A stretch of DNA of 64,000 nucleotides from Deinococcus sp. AJ005 (GTDB lineage: Bacteria > Deinococcota > Deinococci > Deinococcales > Deinococcaceae). Shown piece by piece: positions 37,607-48,327 of the stretch (its first letter is position 1; every line of letters begins with the position of its first letter). Made by a program: the position numbers and the translations under genes. Below the pieces are notes generated by a model. The model made no database searches. It worked only from the letters and a program-made list of their open reading frames with translations, and was not told where the DNA came from. The DNA lies in NCBI RefSeq assembly GCF_009017495.1, contig NZ_CP044990.1, forward strand, positions 887,001 through 951,000, in the 5' to 3' direction.

Positions 37607-38913
37607 TGGTTGCCTCCCGGTGTGGGACTAGAGGTCTTGGCAGTCTGGGCAGGGGCATTCTGAGCCGCGTCCGATGAACCGTAGACGGGCGTATCGTTCC
37701 AGTAGTTGGCCTCTTCAGGCAGCTTCAGGCTGCGCAGGTAAGCGGCCACGTCGTCGATCTCGGCGTCGGTCAGCACGCCGCCCTTGACCTTCTTGCCAGC
37801 GGCCAGGTACTCGCTGCCGTCGTAGGTGGGCATCAGGCTGCCGGGCTTGACCAGGGGGCTGTGCTTGATCCAGGCGTGCAACTCGGCCTTGGCGTCGGGG
37901 GCTTCCCAGTGTTCCGGGGTCATGGCTTCCCACATGCCCGCGCCCAGGGTGCGGCGGGTCCCGAAGAAGCTCAGGTCCGGGCCAGCCGCACCGGCAGCGG
38001 TGGTGCCCTGTACACGGTGACAGGCGGCGCAGGCCAGCGCGCCAGTGGCAGGCTTGCCTTTTATAAAGATCTCGTAGCCGCGTGCTTCGGGGCTATCTGC
38101 GACGGGTTCGGGGGCTTTGTAAGCCTTGGCAGCGGCCAGGAAGGTGTTGTACCGCTCCTGATCTAGTGCCACCACCTTGTAGCGCATGTTGGCGTGGCTG
38201 CCGCCGCACAGTTGCGAGCAGTTGCCCTGATACACGCCCGCACGGTCGGTGTCCACATTCCATGTCTTGAGGGTGGCGGGCATGGCCGCGCGCTGGCCGC
38301 CTACGTTGGGTGCCCAGAAGCCGTGGATCACGTCACCGCTGGTGATGGTCAGCGCCACGTCCTGCTTGGTGGGCATGATCAGCTCGTTGCCGTTGGCCAC
38401 CGTGCCGCCCGCGTCTGCCTTGGTCTCGGGATACGAGAAGTTCCACCAGAACTGACGGCCCAGCACGTCGATCTTGGTGGACGTCTCGGCAACGGGGTTG
38501 AGGATCGCCATGCTGCGCACGGTCAGGATCGCCAGGAACATCACGATGATCACCGGCACCACCACCAGAATAATTTCCAGGCGGTTGTTGCCATGGAACT
38601 GCGCCGGCTCTGCGGTGTGCTTGTCCTCACGGAACTTGTTCACGGTAAAGAACAGTGCGTAGGACACGCCCACGAAAATAATGATCGACAGCGCGATGGC
38701 AAAGATGCTCATGAAGGCGACTTCGCGGTTGTAACCCGACGCCATGTCCCCGAAGGTGATGAGCTGCTGCGAGCCACAGCCGCTGAGGAGCGTGACGCCC
38801 AGCCCTGCCGCCAGGGCAGGCCCGAGCGTGCGCCGCAGCTTGTGATGTGAGAGCCGCCCATGTGGCGGGGGCGTCCCCTGAGACTGGCCGCTGTGACGGT
38901 GTATGGTATTCAA
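37603..38913 (-). CDS. ctaC: Cytochrome c oxidase subunit II fused to cytochrome c (caa3 type)
   Basis: A 436-residue lipoprotein-like subunit. An N-terminal signal with lipobox LLSGC is followed by two TM helices, the CuA domain with ligands in IHGFW and [12 protein letters not shown] (Gln where many enzymes have Glu), then a C-terminal cytochrome c domain with haem motif CAACH and Met ligand near SLMPTYDG. Start is a TTG at 38913, supported by AAGGAG; the true N-terminus could be later because the lipobox is about 40 residues in. It precedes and overlaps ctaD. Confidence 0.93.
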
Positions 38914-39232
38914 CTTCCGCTCCTTATCCTGTGCCCTGAATCCTGTGTTCCGGCCCTGATGCTCCGGGTCCTGCCGCTGTGAGTCTTGTGGCCCATGTTC
39001 CCCTGTCCTTCAAATCCTCGGGTGTGAATCCCTGGCAGTTTAACGCCTCACGCGGCAGATTGGGCCATTTCTGCCACGCTCCCGTCTCCCCGAAAGAGGC
39101 GGGACTTACCGAACGGTCAAGCGTTGGTCCCATCTAAGCAGAAATGGGGGCGGGCAAGTGTCCTTTGCCGCGCCGCTGGGCGAGTTGCCGCGCCCGCTGT
39201 GTCCCGTACTCTTCCTTCCCGCAATCCGGGCC
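38914..39232. other. Gene-free stretch between ctaB and ctaC
   Basis: No coding frame or strong promoter is visible. A hairpin CCCGTCTC/GAGGCGGG lies at 39081-39103 without a T run, and TTGACC on the minus strand near 39114 lacks a matching -10. The ctaC transcript may start here or read through from ctaA-ctaB. Confidence 0.5.
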
Positions 39233-40156
39233 TCAACCCAGATGCGCGAAGACGATCCGGTCCACCGCGCCCATCACGAACAGAATGGCCAGATACAGCA
39301 TCGAGTACAGGTACAGCGGCACGGCCACCCGGCGCTCGATCTTGTTGCCCGCGAACACATGCTTGTACAGCCGCCAGGAGAGAATGAGCAGCCACACGCC
39401 CAGCGCCGCTGCACTGAGGAAATAGATCACACCTACCTCGTGCAGCAGCACCGGCATCAGCGACAGCACCACCGTATAGATGGCGTACAGGCCGATCTGC
39501 GCCACAGTCAGTTTGTCGCCGTGGACCACGGGCAGCATGGGAATGCCCACCTCGCGGTACTCGTCTTTGATCATCAGCGCCAGCGCCCAGAAATGCACCG
39601 GGGTCCAGAAAAAGATGATGGCGAAGAGGAACCACGCGAACAGGTTCAGATCGCCTGTGACGGCGGCCCAGCCCACCAGGGGCGGAAAACATCCGGCGGC
39701 CCCACCAATGACGATGTTGTGCCAGGTGGTGCGCTTGAGTAGCATGGTGTAGATGACCACGTAGGTCACGAAGCCCGCCAGACTCATCCACGCGGCCAGC
39801 GGTGAACCCCAGACCCACAGCATGACGAACGACAGCACCTGCAAGGTGGTTCCGAAGATGGCCGCGTCGCGGGTGCTGATCAGGCCGCTGGTGGTGGGCC
39901 GTTTGGCCGTGCGGGCCATCTTGATGTCGATGTCGCGGTCAAGAATCATGTTGAACACGCCCGCCGACCCGGCAGACATGAACCCGGCCACGCCCACCAC
40001 GATCAGCAGCCACAGCCCCGGCCAGCCCCGCGCCGCCATGAACATGGCCGTGACTGTGGTCCACAGCAGCAAGGAGATCACCTTGGGCTTGGTCAGCGAC
40101 AGGTAATCGCGCCAGGTGGCCCGCGCTACGCTCCCCCGCAGTCCGGTGGTGGTCAT
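39233..40156 (-). CDS. ctaB: Protoheme IX farnesyltransferase (heme O synthase)
   Basis: A 307-residue UbiA-family prenyltransferase with about nine TM helices that farnesylates haem B to haem O. The first Asp-rich motif is [19 protein letters not shown], matching the NxxxDxxxD pattern with the RTxxRP tail specific to heme O synthases; the second is in [15 protein letters not shown]. The ATG at 40156 overlaps the ctaA stop (ATGA), so heme O and heme A synthases are made together. Confidence 0.95.
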   Translation of the reverse strand: MTTTGLRGSVARATWRDYLSLTKPKVISLLLWTTVTAMFMAARGWPGLWLLIVVGVAGFMSAGSAGVFNMILDRDIDIKMARTAKRPTTSGLISTRDAAIFGTTLQVLSFVMLWVWGSPLAAWMSLAGFVTYVVIYTMLLKRTTWHNIVIGGAAGCFPPLVGWAAVTGDLNLFAWFLFAIIFFWTPVHFWALALMIKDEYREVGIPMLPVVHGDKLTVAQIGLYAIYTVVLSLMPVLLHEVGVIYFLSAAALGVWLLILSWRLYKHVFAGNKIERRVAVPLYLYSMLYLAILFVMGAVDRIVFAHLG

Positions 40157-41133
40157 GCGGCCACCCCTGACGGGGCCGGGCGTGAGGCCCGCAGCGCGGT
40201 CAGGGCGCGGTAACTCAGCATCACGGCGGCCAGCCACAGGGCGCAGGCCAGCAGCAGATGCACCAGTTGCATCCAGGCGGGGGCTTTCAGCGCCACGTTG
40301 GCGAATCCGGCCACCATCTGGAGGCCCAGCACGCTCCACAGCAGCACGCTCCAGCGGTCCACCTCTGGCGAGGGCCGCTCACGGCGCAGGAACAGGCCCA
40401 GCCACACCAGGAAGGCTGCGGTCAGGACCGCCAGCATGGGGTGGACGATCCGTAGGTTCTCGATCACGCCCGCGCTGGCCGCGAAGTCACGCCGCACGGT
40501 GTCGAGTGGCGTGCCGTCGGCGGGCAGGAACAGAAGATCCCCCAGCGCTGTGACCGCTCCGGCCATGCCCAGCACCAGCACCAGCCCCAGACCCGTGAAG
40601 CTCCACAGCCCGGCCAATCCCTGTCCACGCAAACGCAGGCGCGGCCCGCCGGAAGCCCACAGCGCCGTCAGCAGTAGCGCTCCCAGCAATAGGAAAGTGT
40701 TGGCAAGGTGGACGCCCTGCACGAAGCCGCGCGCCGGATCGGTACTCTGCGCGGTCAGGCCCAGGAGCACCTGTGCGCCGCCCACCAACCCTTCCAGAAT
40801 GATCAGGCCCAGGCTCAGTACGGCCCCAAAGCGGGCCGGGTGGCCGGGACGCGTGACCGCGTAGGCCAGCGCCACCAGCGCAATCGCCAGCAGGCCGCTG
40901 GCCCCGCTGGTCAGGCGGTGGCTGAATTCGATCACCGTATGCAGCGTGGGGCTTTGCGGCACCACCACGCCGTTGCACAGCGGCCAGTGGTCCCCGCACC
41001 CGGCCCCGGCCCCGGTCAGGCGCACCACCGCGCCCCACAGGATCACCAGTACGTTGTAGGCCAGCGCCCCCCAGGCCAGCCGGGGCAACCACACCCCCGG
41101 CAGCGTGCGCGGGGCAGTCAGCGTTCTGCTCAA
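40153..41133 (-). CDS. ctaA: Heme A synthase
   Basis: A 326-residue membrane enzyme with eight TM helices that oxidises haem O to haem A. Its haem-ligand His residues appear in [29 protein letters not shown] and QLVHLLLA. The [11 protein letters not shown] loop contains the Cys pair typical of Gram-positive and Deinococcus CtaA. TTG at 41133 is preferred because AGGTGAGG lies just before it; an in-frame GTG 14 codons upstream is the alternative. It heads the minus-strand ctaA-ctaB unit, divergent from the DUF420 gene. Confidence 0.92.
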   Translation of the reverse strand: MSRTLTAPRTLPGVWLPRLAWGALAYNVLVILWGAVVRLTGAGAGCGDHWPLCNGVVVPQSPTLHTVIEFSHRLTSGASGLLAIALVALAYAVTRPGHPARFGAVLSLGLIILEGLVGGAQVLLGLTAQSTDPARGFVQGVHLANTFLLLGALLLTALWASGGPRLRLRGQGLAGLWSFTGLGLVLVLGMAGAVTALGDLLFLPADGTPLDTVRRDFAASAGVIENLRIVHPMLAVLTAAFLVWLGLFLRRERPSPEVDRWSVLLWSVLGLQMVAGFANVALKAPAWMQLVHLLLACALWLAAVMLSYRALTALRASRPAPSGVAA

Positions 41134-41399
41134 GTCCTCACCTTTCCCTTGTCGTCCGGGCGCTTTGCCGCACACAGCAGCCAGAAACCGGACGGCGAAT
41201 AACAGAGCGCATTCTACCCGCGCGGCGGGGCGGCGGATTGTCCCCCGGTGGGGAATGGGCGCTAGAAAATTTGGACGTGTCCCGCGTGGAGAACTTTCCG
41301 GCCCAACCTTTCTGCTCCAGAAGTCCAGTCTCAGTTCCTAGTCCTCCTGTTCCTCCGGGCCATATCGCCCCCCGCCCCGGCCCTACACTCCCTGACGAT

Positions 41400-41879
41400 A
41401 TGGCACCAATCATCAACGAGTGGGCGGTCATCATGATCGTTCTGAGCGGGATCGCCCTGTGTACGGGCGTGTACTTCATTCGCACGGGCCGGCGCGTGCT
41501 GCACATGCGCGCCATGCTCACGGCCAGCGCGCTGGCCACCGTGTTTCTGGTGCTGTACCTGACCCGTCTGGGCCTGGGCTACGAGAAGGTCTTCACCGGG
41601 CCACCTGCATGGAAACCCGCGTATTTCGCGCTGCTGATCAGCCACATCATCCTGGCGGCAGCCAATGTGCCATTGGCACTGGTGGCGCTGTGGAATGCCT
41701 GGAACGGCCTGAAGCGTGCCGGGAATCTGGACAACATCGAGGCGCCCGCCGCCCTGCCGTTCTTTAACCGCCACCGCGCCTGGGTGCGCTGGACCGTGCC
41801 AGTGTGGCTGTACGTGGCCGTGACTGGCTGGATCATCTATCTGGTGCTGGGAAGATGGGGCGAGGTAGTCACAAGCTAA
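41400..41879 (+). CDS. DUF420 membrane protein (CtaM-like)
   Basis: A 159-residue protein with four TM segments, matching the DUF420/YozB family. The Staphylococcus member CtaM is needed for maturation of a haem-copper oxidase. Conserved His residues occur in [19 protein letters not shown] and [11 protein letters not shown], the last being a family signature. TACACT lies 10 bases before the ATG. Its divergent position next to ctaA supports an oxidase-assembly role. It ends at a strong bidirectional terminator. Confidence 0.85.
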   Translation: MAPIINEWAVIMIVLSGIALCTGVYFIRTGRRVLHMRAMLTASALATVFLVLYLTRLGLGYEKVFTGPPAWKPAYFALLISHIILAAANVPLALVALWNAWNGLKRAGNLDNIEAPAALPFFNRHRAWVRWTVPVWLYVAVTGWIIYLVLGRWGEVVTS

Positions 41880-41894
41880 CCTCCTGTCCGTAAA

Positions 41895-41940
41895 AAAGCG
41901 CCGCGCCATTCCGTGTAGATCGGAGATGGCGCGGCGCTTT
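41895..41940. terminator. Bidirectional terminator
   Basis: Fifteen-base perfect arms (41895-41909 and 41926-41940) enclose a 16-base loop; A and T runs flank the stem for use from both the DUF420 gene and the convergent small gene. Confidence 0.9.
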
Positions 41941-41967
41941 CTATTACTTCTACTTCTATGTGTTGGC

Positions 41968-42225
41968 TCAGGCTTTAGGTGGAAAGGCCAGATGGCCCTC
42001 GAAGTGCCAGCCGCTGAACTTGTAGGGCTTTTTCTCGATCAGGGTGCCGCGCATGATGCCGTGCTGGGTGTTGACCTGCACATCGCAGCGGCCCTCGCCC
42101 TGACACTTCTTCTGTAACGCCTCGATATCACTTTCCAGCGTCCCGGCGGGCAGCGTCTTGCCCTCGGCGTAGATCGCCAGTTTCTTGTTCGGCTGCACCA
42201 TATATTTCCCTTCGAGAATCAGCAT
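41968..42225 (-). CDS. Small conserved-looking protein of unknown function
   Basis: An 85-residue soluble protein, basic at the N-terminus (MLILEGKYMVQPNKKLAIY) and with two Cys (KKCQGEGRCDVQV) spaced like a possible metal or disulfide pair. The C-terminal half, GTLIEKKPYKFSGWHFEGHLAFPP, is aromatic-rich. I do not recognise the family. TATTCT 6 bases before ATG 42225 marks a leaderless start, which supports it as a real gene. It converges on the DUF420 gene across the shared terminator. Confidence 0.65.
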   Translation of the reverse strand: MLILEGKYMVQPNKKLAIYAEGKTLPAGTLESDIEALQKKCQGEGRCDVQVNTQHGIMRGTLIEKKPYKFSGWHFEGHLAFPPKA

Positions 42226-42231
42226 CCCTCA

Positions 42232-42237
42232 AGAATA
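42232..42237 (-). promoter_or_regulatory. -10 box, leaderless promoter of the 85-residue protein gene
   Basis: TATTCT on the minus strand, 6 bases before ATG 42225. Confidence 0.5.
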
Positions 42238-42346
42238 CTGGATAGCGGCGAAAAAGAATGTTCCTGGGCTGAGATGGACAGGCTTGCCTGAAGGTTCTCT
42301 GAACTGGCTTCCACGGTCTAGCCCACTTGGCCCTCGTTTCTGAGGG

Positions 42347-42384
42347 GACAACCCGTTGTCAGATGTATTGCAACACCCGTTGCA
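42347..42384. promoter_or_regulatory. Two adjacent palindromes with a CAAC..GTTG core
   Basis: GACAAC-CC-GTTGTC (42347-42360) and TGCAAC-ACCC-GTTGCA (42369-42384) are perfect palindromes whose centres are 23 bases apart, about two helical turns, on the same DNA face. The second is followed by CTTTTTT and could also act as a weak terminator. They lie between the divergent 85-residue gene and the MFS gene. Confidence 0.5.
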
Positions 42385-42500
42385 CTTTTTTAGGTGAACT
42401 GAAATCAGAGTCGGCAGAAGCACTGCACCGGATCAGTTGCGCCAAAAAGTTAAAGAAAGACCGTAGCCATGTCACTTCAGGAGTCACGCCTACACGGTTC

Positions 42501-42506
42501 TACACT
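42501..42506 (+). promoter_or_regulatory. -10 box, leaderless promoter of the MFS gene
   Basis: TACACT, 6 bases before GTG 42513. Confidence 0.55.
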
Positions 42507-42512
42507 GCGCGG

Positions 42513-43835
42513 GTGCGCCTCCCGCCCAATTTGCAGACCACGCCCAGTCAGGACGTGCTGCGCCTGCCCGAGTTCCGCGCCATGCTGCTGGCTGCCGTGA
42601 CCAGCACGCTGGCCAGCCGCGCCGTGGCCCTGACGGTGGCCTATCAGCTTTACCAGATCACCAAAAATCCGCTGACGCTGGGCATTCTGGGGCTGGTGGA
42701 GGCGATTCCAGCCCTGAGTCTGGCGCTGTTCGGCGGTGTGGTGGCGGACCGCAACGACCGCCGCCGCATCCTGCTGATGACCATCAGCGTGGAAGTGATC
42801 TGTGCATTGCTGTTTGCACTGTATGCGCCACACGCCACCGTGGGAGGCATCATCCCGATTCTGGCGCTGATCTTTACGCTGGGCATTGCGCGCGGCTTTT
42901 CCGATCCGGCGCTGCCCGCCTTTCAGGCGCAGGTGGTGCCGCGCGAGCTGCTGCTGCGGGCCTCGGCGTGGCGTTCCAGCGCGGGGCAGGCGGCGGCCAT
43001 TACAGGTCCGGCGCTGGGCGGGGTGTTGTATGCGTCGGTGGGAGCGGGGGCGGCCTACGGCGTGGCCTGTGCCCTGCTGCTGGTGTCGCTGGCCTGCGTG
43101 GCTTACGTGAAGCCCAAACCGACGCCGCGCTTCATCCCCGGCGAGCCGATCTGGCAGAGCATCAAGGAGGGGCTGGCCTTTGTGGTGCAGCGGCAGGTAC
43201 TGGTGGGCAGCATGGCGCTGGACCTCTTCAGCGTGCTGTTCGGCGGCGCGGTGGCCCTGCTGCCGATCTTCGCCTCCGACATCCTGAAGGTGGGGCCGGT
43301 GGGATTAAGTGTGCTGGTGGCCGCCCCGAGTGTGGGGGCGCTGGGCGTGATGCTGTACGCCACGCGCCGCCCCCCTGGCAAGGGCGCGGGCCGCACGCTA
43401 CTGGTGGCCGTGACGGGTTTCGGCGTGAGCATCATGGTTTTCGGGTTGTCGCAGAACTTCTATCTCAGCGTGGCCGCGCTGGTCGCCACCGGCCTGTTCG
43501 ACGGCATCAGCATGGTGATCCGCAGCGCCACGTTGCAACTCAAAGCGCCGGATCACATGCGCGGGCGCGTGAATTCGGTCAGCGGCATGTTCATCGGCGC
43601 AAGCAACGAGCTGGGGGCCTTTGAGAGCGGCGTGGCGGCCAGTCTGCTGGGCACGGCCCGCAGCGTATGGCTGGGTGGCATCGTCACCCTGATCGTGGTG
43701 GGCGTCACGGCGTATCTGGCCCCCGAACTGCGCGCCATGAATCTGGAAGACATTGAGGATGACCTGCCCGCACATCCCACGGAGACCAGTTCCGCCGTCC
43801 TCAAACCTGTCTCGGATGCTGCGCCGCACGTTTAG
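42513..43835 (+). CDS. Major facilitator superfamily exporter (EntS-like)
   Basis: A 440-residue, twelve-TM MFS protein of the MFS_3/enterobactin-exporter-like branch. The loop 2-3 signature appears as [14 protein letters not shown], and SWRSSAGQ-like [21 protein letters not shown] marks helix 5. The frame is open well upstream, but only the part from GTG 42513 reads as MFS, and that codon has a TACACT box 6 bases before it. Substrate is unknown; siderophore or drug export are the usual roles. Tandem palindromes upstream suggest regulated expression. Confidence 0.85.
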   Translation: MRLPPNLQTTPSQDVLRLPEFRAMLLAAVTSTLASRAVALTVAYQLYQITKNPLTLGILGLVEAIPALSLALFGGVVADRNDRRRILLMTISVEVICALLFALYAPHATVGGIIPILALIFTLGIARGFSDPALPAFQAQVVPRELLLRASAWRSSAGQAAAITGPALGGVLYASVGAGAAYGVACALLLVSLACVAYVKPKPTPRFIPGEPIWQSIKEGLAFVVQRQVLVGSMALDLFSVLFGGAVALLPIFASDILKVGPVGLSVLVAAPSVGALGVMLYATRRPPGKGAGRTLLVAVTGFGVSIMVFGLSQNFYLSVAALVATGLFDGISMVIRSATLQLKAPDHMRGRVNSVSGMFIGASNELGAFESGVAASLLGTARSVWLGGIVTLIVVGVTAYLAPELRAMNLEDIEDDLPAHPTETSSAVLKPVSDAAPHV

Positions 43836-43841
43836 GCAAAG

Positions 43842-44300
43842 TCAGCCTGCTTTTCCGCCCTCTGGCATCGGAATGACCGCCAGCGTGCAGCGCGAAATGC
43901 AGACCATCTTGCCGCGCTCGTCGGTAATCTCGATGTTCCAGACTTCCGTGGTGCGGCCCTGAAAGATGGGTGTTCCGGTGGCCGTGACTGTCCCGGACAC
44001 AGCACTCCGCAGGTGATTGGCATTGATCTCCAGGCCCACGGCCATCATCCCGCGTTCCCGCACACTCAGGTACGCGCCCGTACTGGCCACGCTCTCGGCC
44101 AGCACCACGCTCGCGCCGCCGTGCAGGATTCCGAAGGGCTGATGCACGCGCGGTTCCACAGGCATCTGCGCCACCACTTTCGAGCCGCTGGCCTCTGTAA
44201 ACGTGATGCCCAGATGTTCCACCAGCCCACGCTGGCCGCCGAGCTGTTCGAGGATGAAATCGGAGGGGGTCTGTTGAGACATGGTCTGTGGATCGGTCAT
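43842..44300 (-). CDS. PaaI-type hotdog-fold thioesterase
   Basis: A 152-residue single-hotdog protein. The substrate-site motif HQPFGILHGGASVVLAESVAS contains the HGG turn and the catalytic acidic Glu, as in PaaI and MenI-like acyl-CoA thioesterases. The tail ITDERGKMVCISRCTLAV completes the fold. The ATG at 44300 overlaps the stop of a second thioesterase gene (ATGA), so the pair is co-translated. The acyl-CoA substrate is unknown. Confidence 0.87.
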   Translation of the reverse strand: MTDPQTMSQQTPSDFILEQLGGQRGLVEHLGITFTEASGSKVVAQMPVEPRVHQPFGILHGGASVVLAESVASTGAYLSVRERGMMAVGLEINANHLRSAVSGTVTATGTPIFQGRTTEVWNIEITDERGKMVCISRCTLAVIPMPEGGKAG

Positions 44301-44896
44301 GGTTGTTTCTCCTGAGCCTGTTCGGCATGAGAGCTGCGGGTGGGCCGCATCACCAGACAGGTGGTGGTGGCGGTGGCGTAGACCTTGCCCGCATCGTCGA
44401 TGATCTGCGCGCTGGCGGTGGCGACCTGCCGCGACACGCTGATCACCTCGGCCACCGCGCGGACCTCGCCCATCCCCAGCCGCAGTGGACGCAGGTATTT
44501 CACCGCCAGATCCAGGGTGGTGTAGCCCACCCCGGCGGGCAGCATGGTGTGAATGGCGCAGCCCAGCGCCGAATCCAGCAGTGTGGCGTACACGCCGCCA
44601 TGAACGCTGCCAATCGGGTTGTAATGGAATTCCTCGGGGCGCATTCGGAAGGTCACCCGGCCCTCCTGCACGTCTTCTTCATTCCTAATGCTGAAGCCCA
44701 GCGTCTGCCCGATGGGCGGCGGCGGGTACTCGCCCCGCACCATGCCGCGCAGGTACTCCAGCCCGCTCAGGCCGGGAACGGCCCCTGCGCCGATCAGCGG
44801 GTCCTGCCAGGAGTAGGTGCGGGCGCGCGGCGGCGGGTTGGGGTCTGTGGCCCGGGTTTCAGTCTGGAGCGCGTCGGTTGCTGTGGTGCTAAACAT
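44297..44896 (-). CDS. PaaI-type hotdog-fold thioesterase, longer paralogue
   Basis: A 199-residue thioesterase with about 55 extra N-terminal residues (ending SWQDPLIGAGAVPGLSGLEYLRGM) before the hotdog domain, whose HGG turn is in NPIGSVHGGVYATLLDSALG (Asp as the catalytic acid). TATGAT 7 bases before ATG 44896 fixes a leaderless start; the open frame upstream has no family sequence. It is followed by, and overlaps, the shorter paralogue, and the two could form a heteromer or act on related acyl-CoAs. Confidence 0.85.
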   Translation of the reverse strand: MFSTTATDALQTETRATDPNPPPRARTYSWQDPLIGAGAVPGLSGLEYLRGMVRGEYPPPPIGQTLGFSIRNEEDVQEGRVTFRMRPEEFHYNPIGSVHGGVYATLLDSALGCAIHTMLPAGVGYTTLDLAVKYLRPLRLGMGEVRAVAEVISVSRQVATASAQIIDDAGKVYATATTTCLVMRPTRSSHAEQAQEKQP

Positions 44897-44903
44897 GCCG
44901 GGC

Positions 44904-44909
44904 ATCATA
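44904..44909 (-). promoter_or_regulatory. -10 box, leaderless promoter of the thioesterase pair
   Basis: TATGAT on the minus strand, 7 bases before ATG 44896. Confidence 0.6.
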
Positions 44910-45021
44910 GCCAGCCGCAGGCAGGACCGTTCCATGTCCCAGGGCATGCTGGCCCCACTTTTCTGCATGAAGGACAAAGTGCATAGGCGGTGACCGCCCC
45001 AGCCCTTATACTGCCTAGGTT

Positions 45022-45960
45022 ATGCGGACGGTGATGGTAGGAACGCGCGGCAGCACGCTGGCGCTGGCACAGACCCACTGGGTGGTGGCCCGGCTCAAAG
45101 AGGAGTGGCCTGAAACGGATTTCCGTATTCAGACCATCACAACCAAGGGAGACCGCAACCGCGCCAGCCTGATCTCGATGGCGCAGCAGGGCGACAAGGG
45201 CTTCTGGATCAAGGAGATCGAGGACGCCCTGCTCGCCAAGCGGATCGACATTGCGGTGCATTCTCTCAAGGACCTGCCCACCAGCCAGCCCGAGGAACTG
45301 GAAGTGGCCTCCATTCCCAAGCGGGTGGACGCCCGTGATGTGCTGATTGGCAAGGAGGGCATGAAACGCCTGGCCGATCTGCCCCCCGGCGCACGCGTCG
45401 GCACCAGCAGCGTGCGGCGCAAGGCATTCCTGCAAGCCTTCCGCCCAGACCTTCAGATCGTGGGCCTGCGCGGCAACATCGATACCCGGCTGGCCGCGCT
45501 GGCCGGGGACGAATACGACGCCATCATCCTGGCCGCCGCCGGACTGATCCGCACCGAGATGCGTCACCGCATTGACGAATTCATTGAGCAGGATGTCATG
45601 CTGCCCGCCCCCGGTCAGGGCGCACTGGCCCTGGAAACCCGCGCCGACGACGACCTGACGGTGGAAGTCGCCTATGCCATCCATGACCACACCACCGATG
45701 ACCGGATCACCGCTGAGCGCGAGTTCCTGGCCGGGCTGGGTGCGGGCTGCATGGCCCCGGTGGGCGCGCACGCCACGGTCAAGGGCGGCATCCTGACCCT
45801 GGAAGGCTGGGTGGCCGCGCTGGACGGTTCGCAGGTTCTGCGGGCCACCACCAGCGGCGATGTGGCCGAATGCGCCGAGCTGGGTGCAGAACTGGCCGCA
45901 GACACGCTGGGGCAGGGCGCGCAGGCGCTGGTAGACGCGGCGCACGCGCAGATTGCGTAG
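45022..45960 (+). CDS. hemC: Porphobilinogen deaminase (hydroxymethylbilane synthase)
   Basis: A 312-residue cytosolic enzyme that polymerises four porphobilinogen units in haem synthesis. Characteristic segments are [13 protein letters not shown] at the N-terminus, [29 protein letters not shown], and [11 protein letters not shown] with the Cys that holds the dipyrromethane cofactor. TATACT ends 9 bases before ATG 45022, so the transcript is leaderless or nearly so. Haem made here would serve the nearby oxidase and globin. No other hem gene is adjacent. Confidence 0.96.
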   Translation: MRTVMVGTRGSTLALAQTHWVVARLKEEWPETDFRIQTITTKGDRNRASLISMAQQGDKGFWIKEIEDALLAKRIDIAVHSLKDLPTSQPEELEVASIPKRVDARDVLIGKEGMKRLADLPPGARVGTSSVRRKAFLQAFRPDLQIVGLRGNIDTRLAALAGDEYDAIILAAAGLIRTEMRHRIDEFIEQDVMLPAPGQGALALETRADDDLTVEVAYAIHDHTTDDRITAEREFLAGLGAGCMAPVGAHATVKGGILTLEGWVAALDGSQVLRATTSGDVAECAELGAELAADTLGQGAQALVDAAHAQIA

Positions 45961-46305
45961 AGATTGGCTGCTGGTGGATCGAGGTTTTATTCGGCAGCCA
46001 CGCCTCCCATCCCCCTACCCCAGAGGGGCAGGGGGAGCCAGCGTTGCACTGGGCAGAAGGATTGGGTGTTCTGGGTGAAGATGGGCGACGGTATCCTGGT
46101 CTGATGTCCTGCTTCGTCACGCTGCGTGTGGCCCGTGCGCTGCGCGCCCGACGGCCTTCGGTTGCTGTTTCGGTTTGGCGTTTCAGCGTTGCTCTGGCGG
46201 TTTGAATGTGTTGAAGATGACCTGGGTGGTCCCGGACCAGAAGCCTTAAAGAACCGTTCAACTCTCGGAGACTCAAAATGAGCTTCCACGCGCTCAAATG
46301 CGGAC
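45961..46305. repeat. Intergenic stretch with a C/G-rich hairpin element
   Basis: No gene is visible. A hairpin of eleven pairs with one mismatch (CCCCCTACCCC at 46011-46021, GGGGCAGGGGG at 46025-46035) lies in a sequence of the kind often dispersed between genes. Its copy number cannot be judged from one window. Confidence 0.4.
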
Positions 46306-47145
46306 ATGACCCCTTCCCCAATTCTCGATCTCGCGGGCCTGACGCTGGAAGTCAACCATCTGGCGCGCGGCGTGCGCTTCTACTCGCAAGTTTTGGGGCT
46401 GGAATTGACCCGCCACGATGAGGCGGCGGGCGTAGCTGAATTCGCAGTCAACCTGTACCAGACGCTGACGCTGTGGCAACCGGTCACGCGGCAGGCCAAT
46501 GATGCACGGCTGGCCCCGCTGAAACCGCGCGGAGCCTCCCACATCCACTACGCCTGGCAGATCGAGCTGGAGGGTCTGGAGCCAAGCAAGGGGCTGCTGG
46601 ACGCGCACGGTTTGGCCTGGGAGGAGATCAATCTGGGCACCGAGGACCGCCCGGACTGGACGCTGTACTTCTTCGATCCCTTCGGGCACGGCCTGGAATT
46701 GCGCGCCGTGGACCGGGCTGATGCGCGCCAGCCGCACTTTCCGCCCGTACCCGTTCAGCGCCCCGCCCACGCTCTGCCCGTTATGGGATTGCGCGAGGTG
46801 GCGCTGGCCTTCAGCGACTACGCCGCCATGAAGGAGCGCCTGCCCCGCGCTTACGGATTTGCCTTTGCCAAGGAGCAGGAGGACCGCGACTTCGCCCAGT
46901 TCACGCTGGGGCCGCAGCCGGAGCCAGACGGCAACGGCACGCCCCGGCGCTGGCTGTACGCCTGGGACCCGCAGGTGGGTCTGGCCGACATGCTAGGGGG
47001 CGATCACGCCCTTGTGCGCTTCTACGCCAATGTGGACGTGGTGGCGGAACTGGTCAGGGCTGCCGGGCTGCCCTGTGTTCAGGATGAAAAGGGGCTGGCC
47101 GTGCGTGATCCGGAAGGGCACGTCTTTGAGTTCGTCGCTCCCTGA
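46306..47145 (+). CDS. Two-domain VOC (glyoxalase/dioxygenase-fold) protein
   Basis: A 279-residue protein with two tandem vicinal-oxygen-chelate domains. The first (residues ~8-140) has LTLEVNHLARGVRFYSQVLGLEL and ends DPFGHGLELRAVD; the second (~160-279) has LREVALAFSDYAAMKERLPRAYGF and ends VRDPEGHVFEFVAP. These ends supply metal-binding Glu in glyoxalases and extradiol dioxygenases. A CAAAAT box lies 6 bases before ATG 46306. The exact reaction is unknown; resistance, dioxygenase and glyoxalase roles are all possible. Confidence 0.8.
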   Translation: MTPSPILDLAGLTLEVNHLARGVRFYSQVLGLELTRHDEAAGVAEFAVNLYQTLTLWQPVTRQANDARLAPLKPRGASHIHYAWQIELEGLEPSKGLLDAHGLAWEEINLGTEDRPDWTLYFFDPFGHGLELRAVDRADARQPHFPPVPVQRPAHALPVMGLREVALAFSDYAAMKERLPRAYGFAFAKEQEDRDFAQFTLGPQPEPDGNGTPRRWLYAWDPQVGLADMLGGDHALVRFYANVDVVAELVRAAGLPCVQDEKGLAVRDPEGHVFEFVAP

Positions 47146-47174
47146 AGACGCCAGCCCTGAAAGCAAAAGAAGAA

Positions 47175-47199
47175 GGCGGCCCATGCACGCGGGGCCGCC
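47175..47199. terminator. Terminator shared by the VOC gene and lgt
   Basis: GGCGGCCC pairs with GGGCCGCC. The T-rich flank (TTCTTCTTTTG) is on the minus strand, so it mainly serves lgt. Confidence 0.7.
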
Positions 47200-47217
47200 C
47201 TCTCTCGTTGGATTGAA

Positions 47218-48165
<948 letters not shown>

Positions 48166-48262
48166 AAGTCGGCGCTAGTTTAAGCCTTTTACCGGGTGAG
48201 AAATGCCCATGCGCGCCAGCGTGCCCCCAGCAGGGCAGGCAAGTCCTCGGCTGTGGGGTATG

Positions 48263-48288
48263 AAAAAGCCCTCTCCGGGTGGAGAGGG
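48263..48288 (-). terminator. Terminator after tatA-tatC
   Basis: CCCTCTCC and GGAGAGGG form a perfect 8-base stem with a 4-base loop, followed on the minus strand by CTTTTTC. Confidence 0.85.
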
Positions 48289-48327
48289 TGCATTGAGTGG
48301 TCTTTGTGGGCGCAATTGTGTCTTCAG

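Noticed and set aside
42369..42391. Terminator for the 85-residue gene region
   Set aside because: The hairpin with CTTTTTT is upstream of both divergent genes, so there is no transcript for it to end; an operator is the better reading, though weak termination of read-through cannot be excluded.
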